Source: JACKJK01 sp046159835 (lineage in GTDB: Bacteria > Pseudomonadota > Alphaproteobacteria > Rhizobiales > Tepidamorphaceae). From it: a DNA stretch of 64,000 bases. Shown one piece after another: positions 1 to 8,525 of this stretch (positions within the stretch are counted from its first letter, which is position 1; each line of letters starts with the position of its first letter). Made by a program: the position numbers and the translations under genes. The DNA is taken from assembly GCF_046159835.1 (NCBI RefSeq), contig NZ_JBJXCY010000002.1:1302001-1366000 (forward strand), read 5' to 3'. The notes beneath the pieces are model-generated. The model was not told where the DNA came from. It worked only from the letters and a program-made list of their open reading frames with translations, and made no database searches.

Positions 1-293
1 TGAAGGGCTTTCGCCCGCTTGCGCGCCGCTGGCGTTCGCCCGTCGGCGAACTGGACCTCGTCGTCGTGCGCGGCAATCTGCTGACCTTCGTGGAAGTGAA
101 GGCCCGCGCCAGTGAGTCCAGCGGATTGGAAGCCATCACGGCCGCACAGCAGAAGCGCATGGCCGCTGCCGCGCAGGCATGGCTTGCCAGCAACCCCGCC
201 TATGCCAGATACAACATGCGCTTCGACGCGGTGATCGTGACGCCGCGCCGCCTGCCGCGTCACCTGCCCGACGCGTTCCGCCCTCACGCCTGA
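1..293 (+). CDS. YraN/UPF0102 family protein (5' truncated)
   Basis: The 5' end lies outside the window; the reading frame starts at base 3 and stops with TGA at 291-293, leaving 96 visible residues of a family that is usually about 120 long. The visible part has the family hallmarks of a restriction-endonuclease-like fold: a GELDLVVVRG segment carrying acidic residues, followed by FVEVKAR, which supplies the E-x-K part of the nuclease-like core. The biochemical role of YraN proteins is not established. gshB follows 22 bases downstream on the same strand, the usual neighbour in alphaproteobacteria, so the two are probably cotranscribed. Family assignment is firm; function is unknown. Confidence 0.85.
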   Translation, partial: KGFRPLARRWRSPVGELDLVVVRGNLLTFVEVKARASESSGLEAITAAQQKRMAAAAQAWLASNPAYARYNMRFDAVIVTPRRLPRHLPDAFRPHA

Positions 294-315
294 CATTGTT
301 CGGATAGATCAGCCC

Positions 316-1257
316 ATGTCCCTGACAGTCGCCGTCCAGATGGACCATATCGCCGGCATCAACATCGCCGGGGATTCCACCTTCGCCCTCATGCTGGAGG
401 CCAAGAAGCGCGGCCACGCGCTGATCCACTACCACGTGCGCGACCTAGCCCAGCGCGGGCGCGATGTGTTCGTGACCGGCGAACCGGTCGAGGTGCGCGA
501 CGAGAAGGGCAATCATTTCTCGCTTGGCGAGCGCACCCGGATGCGTCTGGACGAGGCCCAGGTCGTGCTGATGCGGCAGGACCCGCCCTTCGACATGGAC
601 TACATCACCGCGACCCACATGCTGGAATGCGTCCATCCGAAAACGCTGGTGGTCAACGATCCGGCCAGCGTTCGCAACGCGCCGGAGAAGATCTTCGTCA
701 CCGAATTCTCGCAGTTCATGCCGCCGACGCTGATCACCCGCAACGTTTCGGAGATCGAGGCCTTCCGGACAGAGTTCTCCGACATCGTCATCAAGCCGCT
801 CTACGGCAACGGCGGCAAGGCGGTGTTCCGCCTCAAGCCGGGCGACGAGAATTTCGGTTCGCTCATCGACATGTTCGAAAGCACCTTCCGCGAGCCTTGG
901 GTCATCCAGCAGTACCGCGAGGAAGTGCGCCAGGGCGACAAGCGGATTCTCATCGTCGACGGCAAGTTTGCCGGTGCCGTGAACCGTGTTCCGGCGGAAG
1001 GCGATCTGCGCTCCAACATGGTGCGCGGCGGCGTGGCCTCCGAGACCGACCTCACCCCGCGCGAACGCGAGATCGTCGAGGCGCTCGGCCCGGTGTTGAA
1101 GGAAAAGGGTCTGATCTTCACCGGCATCGACGTGATCGGCGGCTACCTGACCGAGATCAACGTCACCTCGCCCACCGGCATCCGTGCCATCGCGAAATTA
1201 GGCGGCCCGGATGCAGCCGCCATGATCTGGGACGCGATCGAGGAAAAGGTCGGCTAG
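316..1257 (+). CDS. gshB: Glutathione synthetase
   Basis: This ATP-grasp enzyme joins gamma-glutamylcysteine and glycine to make glutathione in the cytosol, the second step of the pathway. The 313-residue protein has the normal family length. Residues 87-96 read RQDPPFDMDY, the N-terminal signature of prokaryotic GshB. The ATP-grasp part has KPLYGNGG at 160-167 (glycine-rich ATP loop) and EINVTSPTGI at 280-289, which carries metal and substrate ligands near the C-terminus. The ATG at 316 gives the conserved N-terminus directly. It follows a yraN-type gene closely. A short inverted repeat (ACTGCC/GGCAGT) directly follows the stop codon but lacks a T run. Confidence 0.97.
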   Translation: MSLTVAVQMDHIAGINIAGDSTFALMLEAKKRGHALIHYHVRDLAQRGRDVFVTGEPVEVRDEKGNHFSLGERTRMRLDEAQVVLMRQDPPFDMDYITATHMLECVHPKTLVVNDPASVRNAPEKIFVTEFSQFMPPTLITRNVSEIEAFRTEFSDIVIKPLYGNGGKAVFRLKPGDENFGSLIDMFESTFREPWVIQQYREEVRQGDKRILIVDGKFAGAVNRVPAEGDLRSNMVRGGVASETDLTPREREIVEALGPVLKEKGLIFTGIDVIGGYLTEINVTSPTGIRAIAKLGGPDAAAMIWDAIEEKVG

Positions 1258-1266
1258 ACTGCCCGC

Positions 1267-1413
1267 CTAGTGGCAGTGAACGATGCCGGTTGCCCGCTCC
1301 ATGTGGCAACACTGGCCGGGAGGAGAACTCTTCCGGCAGCCGCCGCCATGGGCGACGGCGGAAACGGTCAAAGTGGCAAGTAAAAGACCGGCCGTCAGGA
1401 ATCTGAAATACAT
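1267..1413 (-). CDS. Small predicted secreted Cys/His-rich peptide (48 aa)
   Basis: A 48-codon frame on the minus strand opens with ATG at 1413-1411 and closes with TAG at 1269-1267. The first 21 or so residues form a textbook signal peptide: Arg4, a hydrophobic stretch (LTAGLLLATLTVSAVA) and an A-x-A-like end before HGGG. The mature part of about 27 residues is rich in Cys and His: HGGGCRK, then GQCCHMERATG, ending IVHCH. This spacing resembles small YHYH/HGG-type exported proteins in which a GCH-x(n)-G-x-x-HCH block may bind a metal. A signal peptide followed by conserved-looking Cys/His residues is unlikely by chance. It is divergent from yifB and sits in a 329-base gap. No function is assigned. 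Confidence 0.6.
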   Translation of the reverse strand: MYFRFLTAGLLLATLTVSAVAHGGGCRKSSPPGQCCHMERATGIVHCH

Positions 1414-1522
1414 TGTGCGTCGCCCCCGAATTCATGTTGTCGCGGCGGTTTTGCTCCGCGTGGGTGGTGAGGCTAGGGCCATCTTGCCTTTGCGGCAAAA
1501 CGAAACGCACACAATGGCAAAT

Positions 1523-1537
1523 GTTCGCCTATTGTTC
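1523..1537 (+). promoter_or_regulatory. LexA (SOS) box upstream of comM/yifB
   Basis: GTTC, seven bases (GCCTATT), then GTTC is an exact match to the direct-repeat LexA operator used by alphaproteobacteria (GTTC-N7-GTTC). It lies 49 bases before the yifB/comM start codon, inside the divergent promoter region. SOS control of comM has been described in alphaproteobacteria, so the placement agrees with known biology. The match is seen in the sequence; LexA binding is inferred. Confidence 0.75.
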
Positions 1538-1586
1538 TTTGGCGGGTGATGCGCTAACTTCCGTTGAGTAACGAACGGAGGGGCGG

Positions 1587-3122
1587 ATGGTCGCCAGGGT
1601 CAGGACGGTTGCGCTGGAAGGCATCGACGCGCGCCCGGTGGACGTGCAGGTTCAGGTGTCGCCGGGTCTCCCCGCTTTCACCATTGTCGGCCTGCCGGAC
1701 AAGGCGGTTGCCGAAAGCCGCGAGCGTGTCCGTGCTGCGCTGACCGCCGTCGGCCTGTCGCTTCCTCCCAAACGCATCACCATCAACCTCGCGCCCGCCG
1801 ATCTGCCCAAGGAGGGCAGTCATTTCGACCTTCCCATCGCGGCAGGCGTCATGGCGGCAATCGGTGCCATTCCCGCGACCGCGCTCGATGGTCAGGTGGT
1901 GCTGGGTGAACTCGCGCTGGATGCGCGCATAAGCGCGGTTGCCGGCGTCCTGCCGGCTGCCATCGCCGCCAATGCCGAAGGCTGCGGACTTGTCTGTCCG
2001 GGCGCGTGCGGCGGCGAGGCGGCATGGGCGGCCTCCGACATGGAGATCGCCGCACCCGAAACGCTCACCGCGCTCGTCAATCACCTGAACGGCAATCAGG
2101 TGCTGCCGCGTCCCAAACCGGTGATCGGCGTCTCCACATACGCAACCGCCGACATGCGCGACGTGCGCGGGCAGGAATCGGCAAAGCGCGCGCTGGAAGT
2201 CGCCGCTGCCGGGGGCCACAACCTGCTGATGGTCGGCCCGCCCGGTGCCGGAAAGTCGATGCTGGCGGCGCGGCTGCCCTCGATCCTGCCGGATCTCACA
2301 CCAGCGGAAATGCTCGATGTCTCGATGATCCGCTCGGTTGCAGGCGTGCTCGGCGAAACCGGCCTGTCGTCCGTGCGTCCCTTCCGCGGGCCGCACCACT
2401 CCGCCTCCATGGCGGCCATGGTCGGCGGCGGCATGAAGGCGCGGCCCGGAGAGGTGACGCTCGCCCACAACGGCGTATTGTTCCTGGACGAGCTGCCGGA
2501 GTTTTCACCGCAAGTGCTCGATTCCCTGCGCCAGCCGCTGGAGAACGGCGAGACGGTCATTGCCCGCGCCAACCACCGGGTCACCTATCCCTCGCGCTTC
2601 CAGCTCGTCGCGGCCATGAACCCGTGCCGCTGCGGCATGGCGGGCGAACCGGGTCACACCTGTCGCCGTGGTGCGCGCTGCGCCGCCGACTACCAGGCGC
2701 GCATCTCCGGCCCCTTCCTCGACCGTGTGGACATCCACCTCGATATTCCGGCCGTCACCGCCGTCGACCTGATGCAGCCCCCGGCGCAGGAGACGAGCGC
2801 CGACATTCGCGCCCGCGTCGAGGTGGCCCGCATGATCCAGCGTGAACGCTACGCATCTGTTGCGGGAACCGGATCCGGGATGACGAACGCTGCCGTCCCG
2901 GCACCGGTGCTGGAGGAAACGATCGATTTGGCAGCCGATGCCCGCGCGCTGCTCGCCGATGCCGCCAACCGCATGGCGCTGTCGGCGCGCGGCTTCCACC
3001 GGGTCCTGCGGGTGTCGCGCACACTCGCCGACCTCGATGGCGCACCCGGCGTCAGCCGCGTGCACGTCGCCGAGGCGCTCTCCTACCGCGCCATGTCGGA
3101 CCGGCTGGCGGCAGCCGCCTGA
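1587..3122 (+). CDS. comM: ComM/YifB-family Mg-chelatase-like AAA+ ATPase
   Basis: ComM proteins are hexameric AAA+ helicases that promote branch migration when single-stranded DNA recombines into the chromosome. The 511-residue protein has the family layout: an N-terminal Lon-protease-like ChlI domain (about 1-170), the AAA+ core with Walker A GPPGAGKS at 217-224 and Walker B LFLDE at 298-302, a Cys-rich insert NPCRCG...HTC around 346-366, and the Mg-chelatase C-terminal helical domain. The ATG at 1587 has a good GGAGGGGCGG ribosome site just upstream. It is preceded by a perfect LexA box at 1523-1537, so DNA-damage induction is likely. It is transcribed alone. Confidence 0.93.
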   Translation: MVARVRTVALEGIDARPVDVQVQVSPGLPAFTIVGLPDKAVAESRERVRAALTAVGLSLPPKRITINLAPADLPKEGSHFDLPIAAGVMAAIGAIPATALDGQVVLGELALDARISAVAGVLPAAIAANAEGCGLVCPGACGGEAAWAASDMEIAAPETLTALVNHLNGNQVLPRPKPVIGVSTYATADMRDVRGQESAKRALEVAAAGGHNLLMVGPPGAGKSMLAARLPSILPDLTPAEMLDVSMIRSVAGVLGETGLSSVRPFRGPHHSASMAAMVGGGMKARPGEVTLAHNGVLFLDELPEFSPQVLDSLRQPLENGETVIARANHRVTYPSRFQLVAAMNPCRCGMAGEPGHTCRRGARCAADYQARISGPFLDRVDIHLDIPAVTAVDLMQPPAQETSADIRARVEVARMIQRERYASVAGTGSGMTNAAVPAPVLEETIDLAADARALLADAANRMALSARGFHRVLRVSRTLADLDGAPGVSRVHVAEALSYRAMSDRLAAAA

Positions 3123-3184
3123 ACTGCTGCAATCGGTTTACCTTCGTTAACAGATGATTGACCCTTGGCGGCGATCATCCCGCC

Positions 3185-4924
3185 ATGACACAGGGCGAAT
3201 CATCTCAGGGCGGAAAAACCGCGACGGCCACGAACCTGCGGGCGAGGCCGCTGCCGGCTTGGATTGGCGGATTGCTGGCCGTCGCATTTCCCGTCGGGGT
3301 GCTGGGGACGGTCAACGCGGTTCCGGGCACGCTTCCGGCCTCAACGCTGGCAAGTCTGGCGCTTCTTACCCTGATCGGCAGCGCGCTGAGCCTCCTCGTC
3401 ACGCGGCCTTTTTCCGTGCGACGCGATCAAACGAAAGAAGAGCGCGTCGAGCCGGTCTTCGGAAAACCGCCCGTTTTGAAACCACCCGTGCCCGACCTCT
3501 CCTCCATCACGTCGCTCAGCCACGAACTGCGCACGCCGCTCAATGGCGTCCTTGGCCTCGCCGGCCTATTGCTCGACGACGACCTGACCCCCGCGCAGCG
3601 CAACCACGTCCACGCCATCCGCCAGTCGGGCCAGACGCTGGCCGCGCTCGTTGACGAGGTTCTCGACCATTCCCGGATGGATGCCGACGGCATCGACATC
3701 ATGGAAACCGAGTGCGACCCGCGCGCGATCCTGCGTGAAGTGACCGAACTGCTGGCCCTGCGCGCCCACACGAAAAATCTTGGCCTCGGCGCGGTGGTCA
3801 GCGATTCGGTGCCGCTGACATTGCATCTCGATGCCGCGCGCCTGCGGCAGGTGCTGACCAACCTCATCGGCAATGCGGTCAAGTACACGCAAACCGGCGG
3901 TATCGCCGTCGAATGCCGCTGGCTCGGCGAGGCCGACACCCTCGACGGCGAACTGGAAATCGTCATCTCCGATACCGGCAATGGCATCGCGCCGGAGAAC
4001 CACGCCCGCATCTTCGAGGTCTTCGAGCGCGCACCGGCCTCCGGTGGCGCTGGCAGCGGCCTTGGTCTCGCCATCGTGCGCCGCACGGTCGATGCCATGG
4101 GCGGCGAGATCAACGTGAAGAGCGCGCCCGGCCAGGGTTCGATCTTCACGGTTCTCCTGCCGTGCCGCATCGGGCAGGCAGCAGTGGCCTCGCCGCGCCC
4201 GCTGGAAGGTCAGTCCGTCGCCGTGTCGCTGCCCTGCCCATATGAACGCGCGATGATCGCAGCCATGTGCGCGCGTCTTGGTGCGGCAACCGACGTTGCG
4301 TCCGAGGATGCCGACATCGTGCTAACCGCGCGCAGCGAGGACGGCGTGCCGCCGGACGCGGCTGCTCCCCACATCGCGCTGCTGTCGCTGACCGAACGTA
4401 CCGAGCCGGAAAAGCTGCGGCAGCAGGGTTACGCGGGCTATCTGACGCGCCCGGTCCGCGAGGAATCCCTGCTGGCGCGCATCGCCCTGTCGCGCAGCAC
4501 GCCGCGCGCCAGCACGCGCACCGCGGCGCCGGATGCCGACAAGCTGCCGCGCACGCAGAACCCGAAACGCATCCTGCTTGCCGAGGATGATCCGATCAGC
4601 GCCATGCTGCTGGTGGCCATGCTTCAGCGCATGGGCCATGAGGCGCAGCACGTTGGCGATGGCCGCGCCGCGCTTGCCGCCTTGCGCGACCCCGCGAACC
4701 GCTTCGATGCGATCCTGCTCGATCTGGAGCTTCCCGAAATGTCGGGTCGCGAGGTTGCCGTGAAGGCGCGTGCCGAAGGCCTCGACCTTCCCATCGTCGC
4801 GGTCAGCGCCAGCAATGCGGCAGATGTCGATGCCGACGGCTTTGCCGCCCATTTCGAAAAGCCCATCGACCCGAAGCGCCTTGCGGTCACGCTCGAAGGC
4901 CTCGCCGCCCGCAGCGCCGCCTGA
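3185..4924 (+). CDS. Membrane-anchored hybrid histidine kinase
   Basis: The start is set at ATG 3185; a TTG at 3158 would add nine residues. The order is: two hydrophobic segments (about 25-70) with only a short periplasmic loop, a HisKA domain with SHELRTPLNG (phospho-His about residue 113), a HATPase domain with N-box GNAVKYT, DTGNGI and GSGLGLAIVR, a degenerate receiver-like segment (about 343-431), and a C-terminal canonical receiver with AEDD, LLDLELP (phospho-Asp about 513) and a late EKPID lysine. There is no periplasmic sensor domain, so it may sense a membrane or cytosolic signal. No partner regulator is adjacent, so the output may go through a phosphotransfer protein elsewhere. The signal is unknown. 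Confidence 0.88.
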   Translation: MTQGESSQGGKTATATNLRARPLPAWIGGLLAVAFPVGVLGTVNAVPGTLPASTLASLALLTLIGSALSLLVTRPFSVRRDQTKEERVEPVFGKPPVLKPPVPDLSSITSLSHELRTPLNGVLGLAGLLLDDDLTPAQRNHVHAIRQSGQTLAALVDEVLDHSRMDADGIDIMETECDPRAILREVTELLALRAHTKNLGLGAVVSDSVPLTLHLDAARLRQVLTNLIGNAVKYTQTGGIAVECRWLGEADTLDGELEIVISDTGNGIAPENHARIFEVFERAPASGGAGSGLGLAIVRRTVDAMGGEINVKSAPGQGSIFTVLLPCRIGQAAVASPRPLEGQSVAVSLPCPYERAMIAAMCARLGAATDVASEDADIVLTARSEDGVPPDAAAPHIALLSLTERTEPEKLRQQGYAGYLTRPVREESLLARIALSRSTPRASTRTAAPDADKLPRTQNPKRILLAEDDPISAMLLVAMLQRMGHEAQHVGDGRAALAALRDPANRFDAILLDLELPEMSGREVAVKARAEGLDLPIVAVSASNAADVDADGFAAHFEKPIDPKRLAVTLEGLAARSAA

Positions 4925-4931
4925 GCGGCGG

Positions 4932-4957
4932 CTGTCATACATCTGTAGAACTGTTAT
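4932..4957 (+). promoter_or_regulatory. Pho box (PhoB operator) upstream of olsB
   Basis: CTGTCAT at 4932-4938, a four-base AT-rich spacer, and CTGTAGA at 4943-4949 give the two direct 7-base repeats at 11-base period of a PhoB site. The first repeat is perfect. A further CTGTTAT follows at 4951-4957. It lies about 100 bases before olsB, directly after the kinase stop codon. PhoB-dependent ornithine lipid synthesis under phosphate limitation is established in rhizobia, which strengthens the call. A bulged hairpin at 4999-5019 (GGTCGGGG/CCCCGGACC) sits in the leader between box and gene. Confidence 0.65.
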
Positions 4958-5046
4958 GGTCCTGCTCTACGGCGACTGAAGCGCCGAAGCGAGTCGATGG
5001 TCGGGGTTTGCCCCGGACCGACCTTCGGGCTTAAGGAGCGGGGACC

Positions 5047-5997
5047 ATGAGCATTTCTGATACGAATTTCGGATCGCGACTGAAGCCGGGCGGTGCCTGG
5101 CACCCGGCGCCGGGCGCGCTGGTGCATGCGCTGACGCCGCGCCGCCTGCGGGCGCGCTTCGACGCGGTTCAACCGCCTGCCACGCTGGCGCGGATCGGCT
5201 CGCTGGAAGCACGCCTTGCCCGCACATCGGCGGAAGTGCGCCTCGCGCAGTCGCTGCGCTACCGCGTCTTCTACGAGGAACTTGGCGCGACCGCCGGCCT
5301 GCGCACGCGCCGCAAGCGCCGCGATTCAGACCGCTTCGACCGCATCTGCGACCACGTGCTGGTCATCGACCATGAAGCGCGTCCGCCGCGCACGCCGCTT
5401 GGCCTGAGCCGTCCTGCCGTGGTCGGCACCTACCGGCTGCTGCGCCACGAACAGGCGCTGGCGACCGGCGGTTTCTACACCGCGCAGGAATACGACATCG
5501 CGCCGCTGCTGGACCGGATGCCCGACACGCGCTTTCTTGAGCTTGGCCGCTCCTGCGTGCTGTCGACCCACCGCAACAAGCGCACGCTGGAAGTGCTCTG
5601 GGCGGGGGTCTGGGCCTATATCCGCCACCACCGGCTGGATGCGATGTTCGGCTGCGCCAGCTTCCAGGGCACCGAGCCGCGCGACCACGCGCTGGCGCTT
5701 TCCTTCCTGCATCACCACGCCACCGCCAGCGGTGACTGGCAGGTGCGCGCCCATGACGAGCTGAACGTGTCGATGAACATGATCCCCGCCTCCGACATGT
5801 CGGAGCGCGAGGCGCTGCGTGCCTTGCCGCCGCTCATCAAGGGTTACCTGCGGCTGGGTGCGAAGGTTGGTGAAGGGGCGGTGATCGACCGCCAGTTCGG
5901 CACGGTCGATGTCTGCATGTTGCTGCCGACCTCGGCCATCAACCCGCGCTATTTCGGCCATTTCGGTGCGCCGGACGCTCCTGTCGGCAGCGCCTGA
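5047..5997 (+). CDS. olsB: L-ornithine N-acyltransferase (OlsB type, GNAT fold)
   Basis: OlsB transfers a 3-hydroxyacyl group from acyl carrier protein to ornithine, giving lyso-ornithine lipid, the first step to phosphorus-free ornithine membrane lipids. The 316-residue protein matches the OlsB/HlyC-like N-acyltransferase family: LAQSLRYRVFYEELGA near 78-93, the acidic DRFDRICDHVLVID stretch, VGTYRLLR, and FLELGRSCVL followed by the KRTLEVLWAG segment. The ATG at 5047 has AAGGAG eight bases upstream. A Pho box at 4932-4957 predicts induction by phosphate starvation. The OlsA acyltransferase that would finish the lipid is not adjacent; the PlsC-type gene at 19156 is a conceivable partner. The gene converges on maeB with only 24 bases between stops. 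Confidence 0.85.
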   Translation: MSISDTNFGSRLKPGGAWHPAPGALVHALTPRRLRARFDAVQPPATLARIGSLEARLARTSAEVRLAQSLRYRVFYEELGATAGLRTRRKRRDSDRFDRICDHVLVIDHEARPPRTPLGLSRPAVVGTYRLLRHEQALATGGFYTAQEYDIAPLLDRMPDTRFLELGRSCVLSTHRNKRTLEVLWAGVWAYIRHHRLDAMFGCASFQGTEPRDHALALSFLHHHATASGDWQVRAHDELNVSMNMIPASDMSEREALRALPPLIKGYLRLGAKVGEGAVIDRQFGTVDVCMLLPTSAINPRYFGHFGAPDAPVGSA

Positions 5998-6021
5998 CGC
6001 ACCTTATTCCCAAGCCCGGCC

Positions 6022-8322
6022 TCAACCGTTGACGTTGTAGGCCGCGATGGCCGCGAGGTTGACGAGGTCGCTGTCGCGCGCGCCAAGCGGCGCAATCTGC
6101 ACGGAGCGATCCAGCCCCGACAGCAGCGGCCCCAGCACCGTCGCACCGCCCAGCTCCTGCAGCATCCGGGTCGCGATGGATGCCGAATGGAACGCCGGCA
6201 TGACAAGCACGTTGGCCGGTCCCGACAGGCGGCAGAACGGGTAGGCGGCCATCAGGTCTGCGTTGAGCGCAACGTCTGCGGACATCTCCCCGTCATACTC
6301 GAAATCGACGCGCCGCTTGTCGAGCAGGGACACGGCCTCGCGAACCCGGTCGGAGCGTTCCCCGCGCGGGTAGCCGAACGTGGAATAGGCGAGCAGGGCG
6401 ACGCGCGGCTTGTGGCCGAAGCGCCGGGCAACGCGCGCGGCCTCGACCGCGATATCGGCGAGTTCCTCCGCGTTCGGCATGTCGTGGACGGCGGTGTCGG
6501 CGACGATGACCGTGCGCCCGCGGCACAGCGCGACCGACGCCCCGATTATGCGGTGGCCGGGCTTGGTGTCGATCACCCGGCGGATCTCATCGAGCACGAC
6601 GGAATAGTTCCGCGTCACGCCGCTCACCATCGCGTCCGCGTCGCCGCGCGCCAGCATGCAGGCGGCGAAATAGTTGCGGTCGGTGTTGACCATCCGCTGA
6701 CAGTCACGCTGCAGGAAGCCCTTGCGCTGCAGCCGCCCGTATAGGAATTCCGCATACTCGGTGGATTTCTTCGACAGCTTGGCGTTGGCGATATGGACGT
6801 CCTTGCGCTGCTCCAGCCCGAGCGAATTGAGCGTCTCGAGGATTTCCTGGTCGCGCCCGATAAGGATCGGTTCGCCCAGCCCCGCATTGGCGAAGGCATA
6901 GGCTGCGCGAATCACCTGTTCTTCCTCGCCCTCGGCGAAGACCACCCGCTTGGGCGACTGCTTGACCGTGCCGAAAATGCCGCTGAGCGAGGCCTGTACC
7001 GGGTCGGTCCGTCCGGACAGCTTCTGCCGGTAGGCGTCGAGATCCTTGATCTCGAACCGCGCGACGCCGGTTTCCATGGCCGCCTTCGCCACCGCCGGTG
7101 GCACGTAGCTGATGAGTCGCGGGTCGAACGGCACGGGGATGATGTAGTCCGGCCCGTATTTCGGCCGCTTGCCGGCATAGGCCGCCGCCACCTGGTCCGG
7201 CACGTCCTCGCGGGCAAGCTGCGCCAGCGCCTTCGCCGCCGCGATCTTCATCTCCATGTTGATGGTGGTCGCGCGCACGTCCAGCGCACCACGGAAGATG
7301 AAGGGAAAGCCCAGCACGTTGTTGACCTGGTTGGGGTAGTCGGAGCGTCCCGTCGCCATGATGGCGTCGTTGCGAATCTCCGCCACTTCCTCCGCCGTGA
7401 TTTCCGGATCGGGGTTCGCCATGGCGAAGATGATGGGCTTGTCCGCCATCGAGCGGATCATCTCGTCCGAGAACGCACCCTTCACCGACAGCCCGAAGAC
7501 GGCGTCCGCGCCCTTCATGGCATCGGCCAGCGTCCGCTTGTCGGTCTTTGCCGCGTGGGCCGACTTCCACTGGTTCATGCCCTCTTCGCGGCCCTCGTAG
7601 ATCACGCCCTTGGTGTCGCAGAGGATGACGTTGTCATGCTTCATCCCGAGCGCCTTGAGGAGTTCGGCACAGGCGATGCCGGCGGCCCCGGCCCCGTTGA
7701 TGACGAGCGTCAGGTCCTCGATCTTCCGGCCCGTCAGGTCGATGGCGTTGATGAGACCGGCCGCCGCGATGATCGCGGTGCCGTGCTGGTCGTCATGGAA
7801 GACGGGAATATCGAGAAGCTCGCGCAGCCGCTGCTCGATGATGAAGCACTCCGGCGCCTTGATATCTTCCAGGTTGATGCCGCCGAAGGCGAGGCCGAGA
7901 TATTTCACGCAGTCGACGAAGGCGTCCGGGTCCTCGGTGTTGACCTCGACATTGATGCCGTCGATGTCGGCGAACCGCTTGAACAGCGCCGACTTGCCTT
8001 CCATCACGGGCTTGGCCGCCAGCGGCCCGAGATTGCCCAGCCCCAGGATCGCCGTGCCGTTGGAGATGACCGCGACGATGTTGCCGCGCGCCGTCAGTTC
8101 GAACGCCCGGTCGGGGTCCTGCGCGATGGCGAGCACCGGCACCGCCACGCCCGGCGAGTAGGCCAGCGACAGGTCGCGCTGGGTCGCCATCGGCTTCGTC
8201 GCGATGAATTCGATCTTGCCCGGCCGGCCCTGCGAGTGAAACTGCAGTGCCTCCTGGTCGGTGAATGTCGGATTGGTGGATTTGGCGACCTTGCGCTCGC
8301 CTGCCTCGTCGTCCTTGGCCAT
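6022..8322 (-). CDS. maeB: NADP-dependent malic enzyme, hybrid MaeB with phosphotransacetylase-like C-domain
   Basis: MaeB decarboxylates malate to pyruvate with NADP+ and supplies NADPH and pyruvate during growth on dicarboxylates. The 766 residues are split into an N-terminal malic domain (AYSPGVAVP), an NAD(P)-binding domain with GAGAAGIACAELL and MANPDPEITAEE, and a C-terminal phosphotransacetylase-like domain from about residue 440 (RVVFAEGEEEQVIRAA). In this class the C-domain is thought to be regulatory rather than an active transacetylase. The ATG at 8322 is chosen because AAGGGG lies just upstream; the frame is open 35 codons further but that part looks non-coding. It is divergent from mutS and convergent with olsB. 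Confidence 0.95.
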   Translation of the reverse strand: MAKDDEAGERKVAKSTNPTFTDQEALQFHSQGRPGKIEFIATKPMATQRDLSLAYSPGVAVPVLAIAQDPDRAFELTARGNIVAVISNGTAILGLGNLGPLAAKPVMEGKSALFKRFADIDGINVEVNTEDPDAFVDCVKYLGLAFGGINLEDIKAPECFIIEQRLRELLDIPVFHDDQHGTAIIAAAGLINAIDLTGRKIEDLTLVINGAGAAGIACAELLKALGMKHDNVILCDTKGVIYEGREEGMNQWKSAHAAKTDKRTLADAMKGADAVFGLSVKGAFSDEMIRSMADKPIIFAMANPDPEITAEEVAEIRNDAIMATGRSDYPNQVNNVLGFPFIFRGALDVRATTINMEMKIAAAKALAQLAREDVPDQVAAAYAGKRPKYGPDYIIPVPFDPRLISYVPPAVAKAAMETGVARFEIKDLDAYRQKLSGRTDPVQASLSGIFGTVKQSPKRVVFAEGEEEQVIRAAYAFANAGLGEPILIGRDQEILETLNSLGLEQRKDVHIANAKLSKKSTEYAEFLYGRLQRKGFLQRDCQRMVNTDRNYFAACMLARGDADAMVSGVTRNYSVVLDEIRRVIDTKPGHRIIGASVALCRGRTVIVADTAVHDMPNAEELADIAVEAARVARRFGHKPRVALLAYSTFGYPRGERSDRVREAVSLLDKRRVDFEYDGEMSADVALNADLMAAYPFCRLSGPANVLVMPAFHSASIATRMLQELGGATVLGPLLSGLDRSVQIAPLGARDSDLVNLAAIAAYNVNG

Positions 8323-8525
8323 GCCGTTCCCCTTGGCGGTTCTCTCCCGATCGGGGCGGTCTTGTTGTTGTGATCCGCTCCCGCCGGCCCGTGCGCAGTT
8401 TTTCCTGCTGTCATCGGGCCGGACCAAAAACCTTAAAGAGCGCCCGGTTGCGCCTCAAGGGACTTGTGGACGCACGCGCCAACGCGGCTGCGTCAGCGCA
8501 AAGCGTTTGCTAGGGTCCGCGCGAC

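Noticed and set aside
6793..8373. Plus-strand 526-codon frame opposite maeB
   Set aside because: It is antisense to the malic enzyme gene with no recognisable domain and shadow-type composition.
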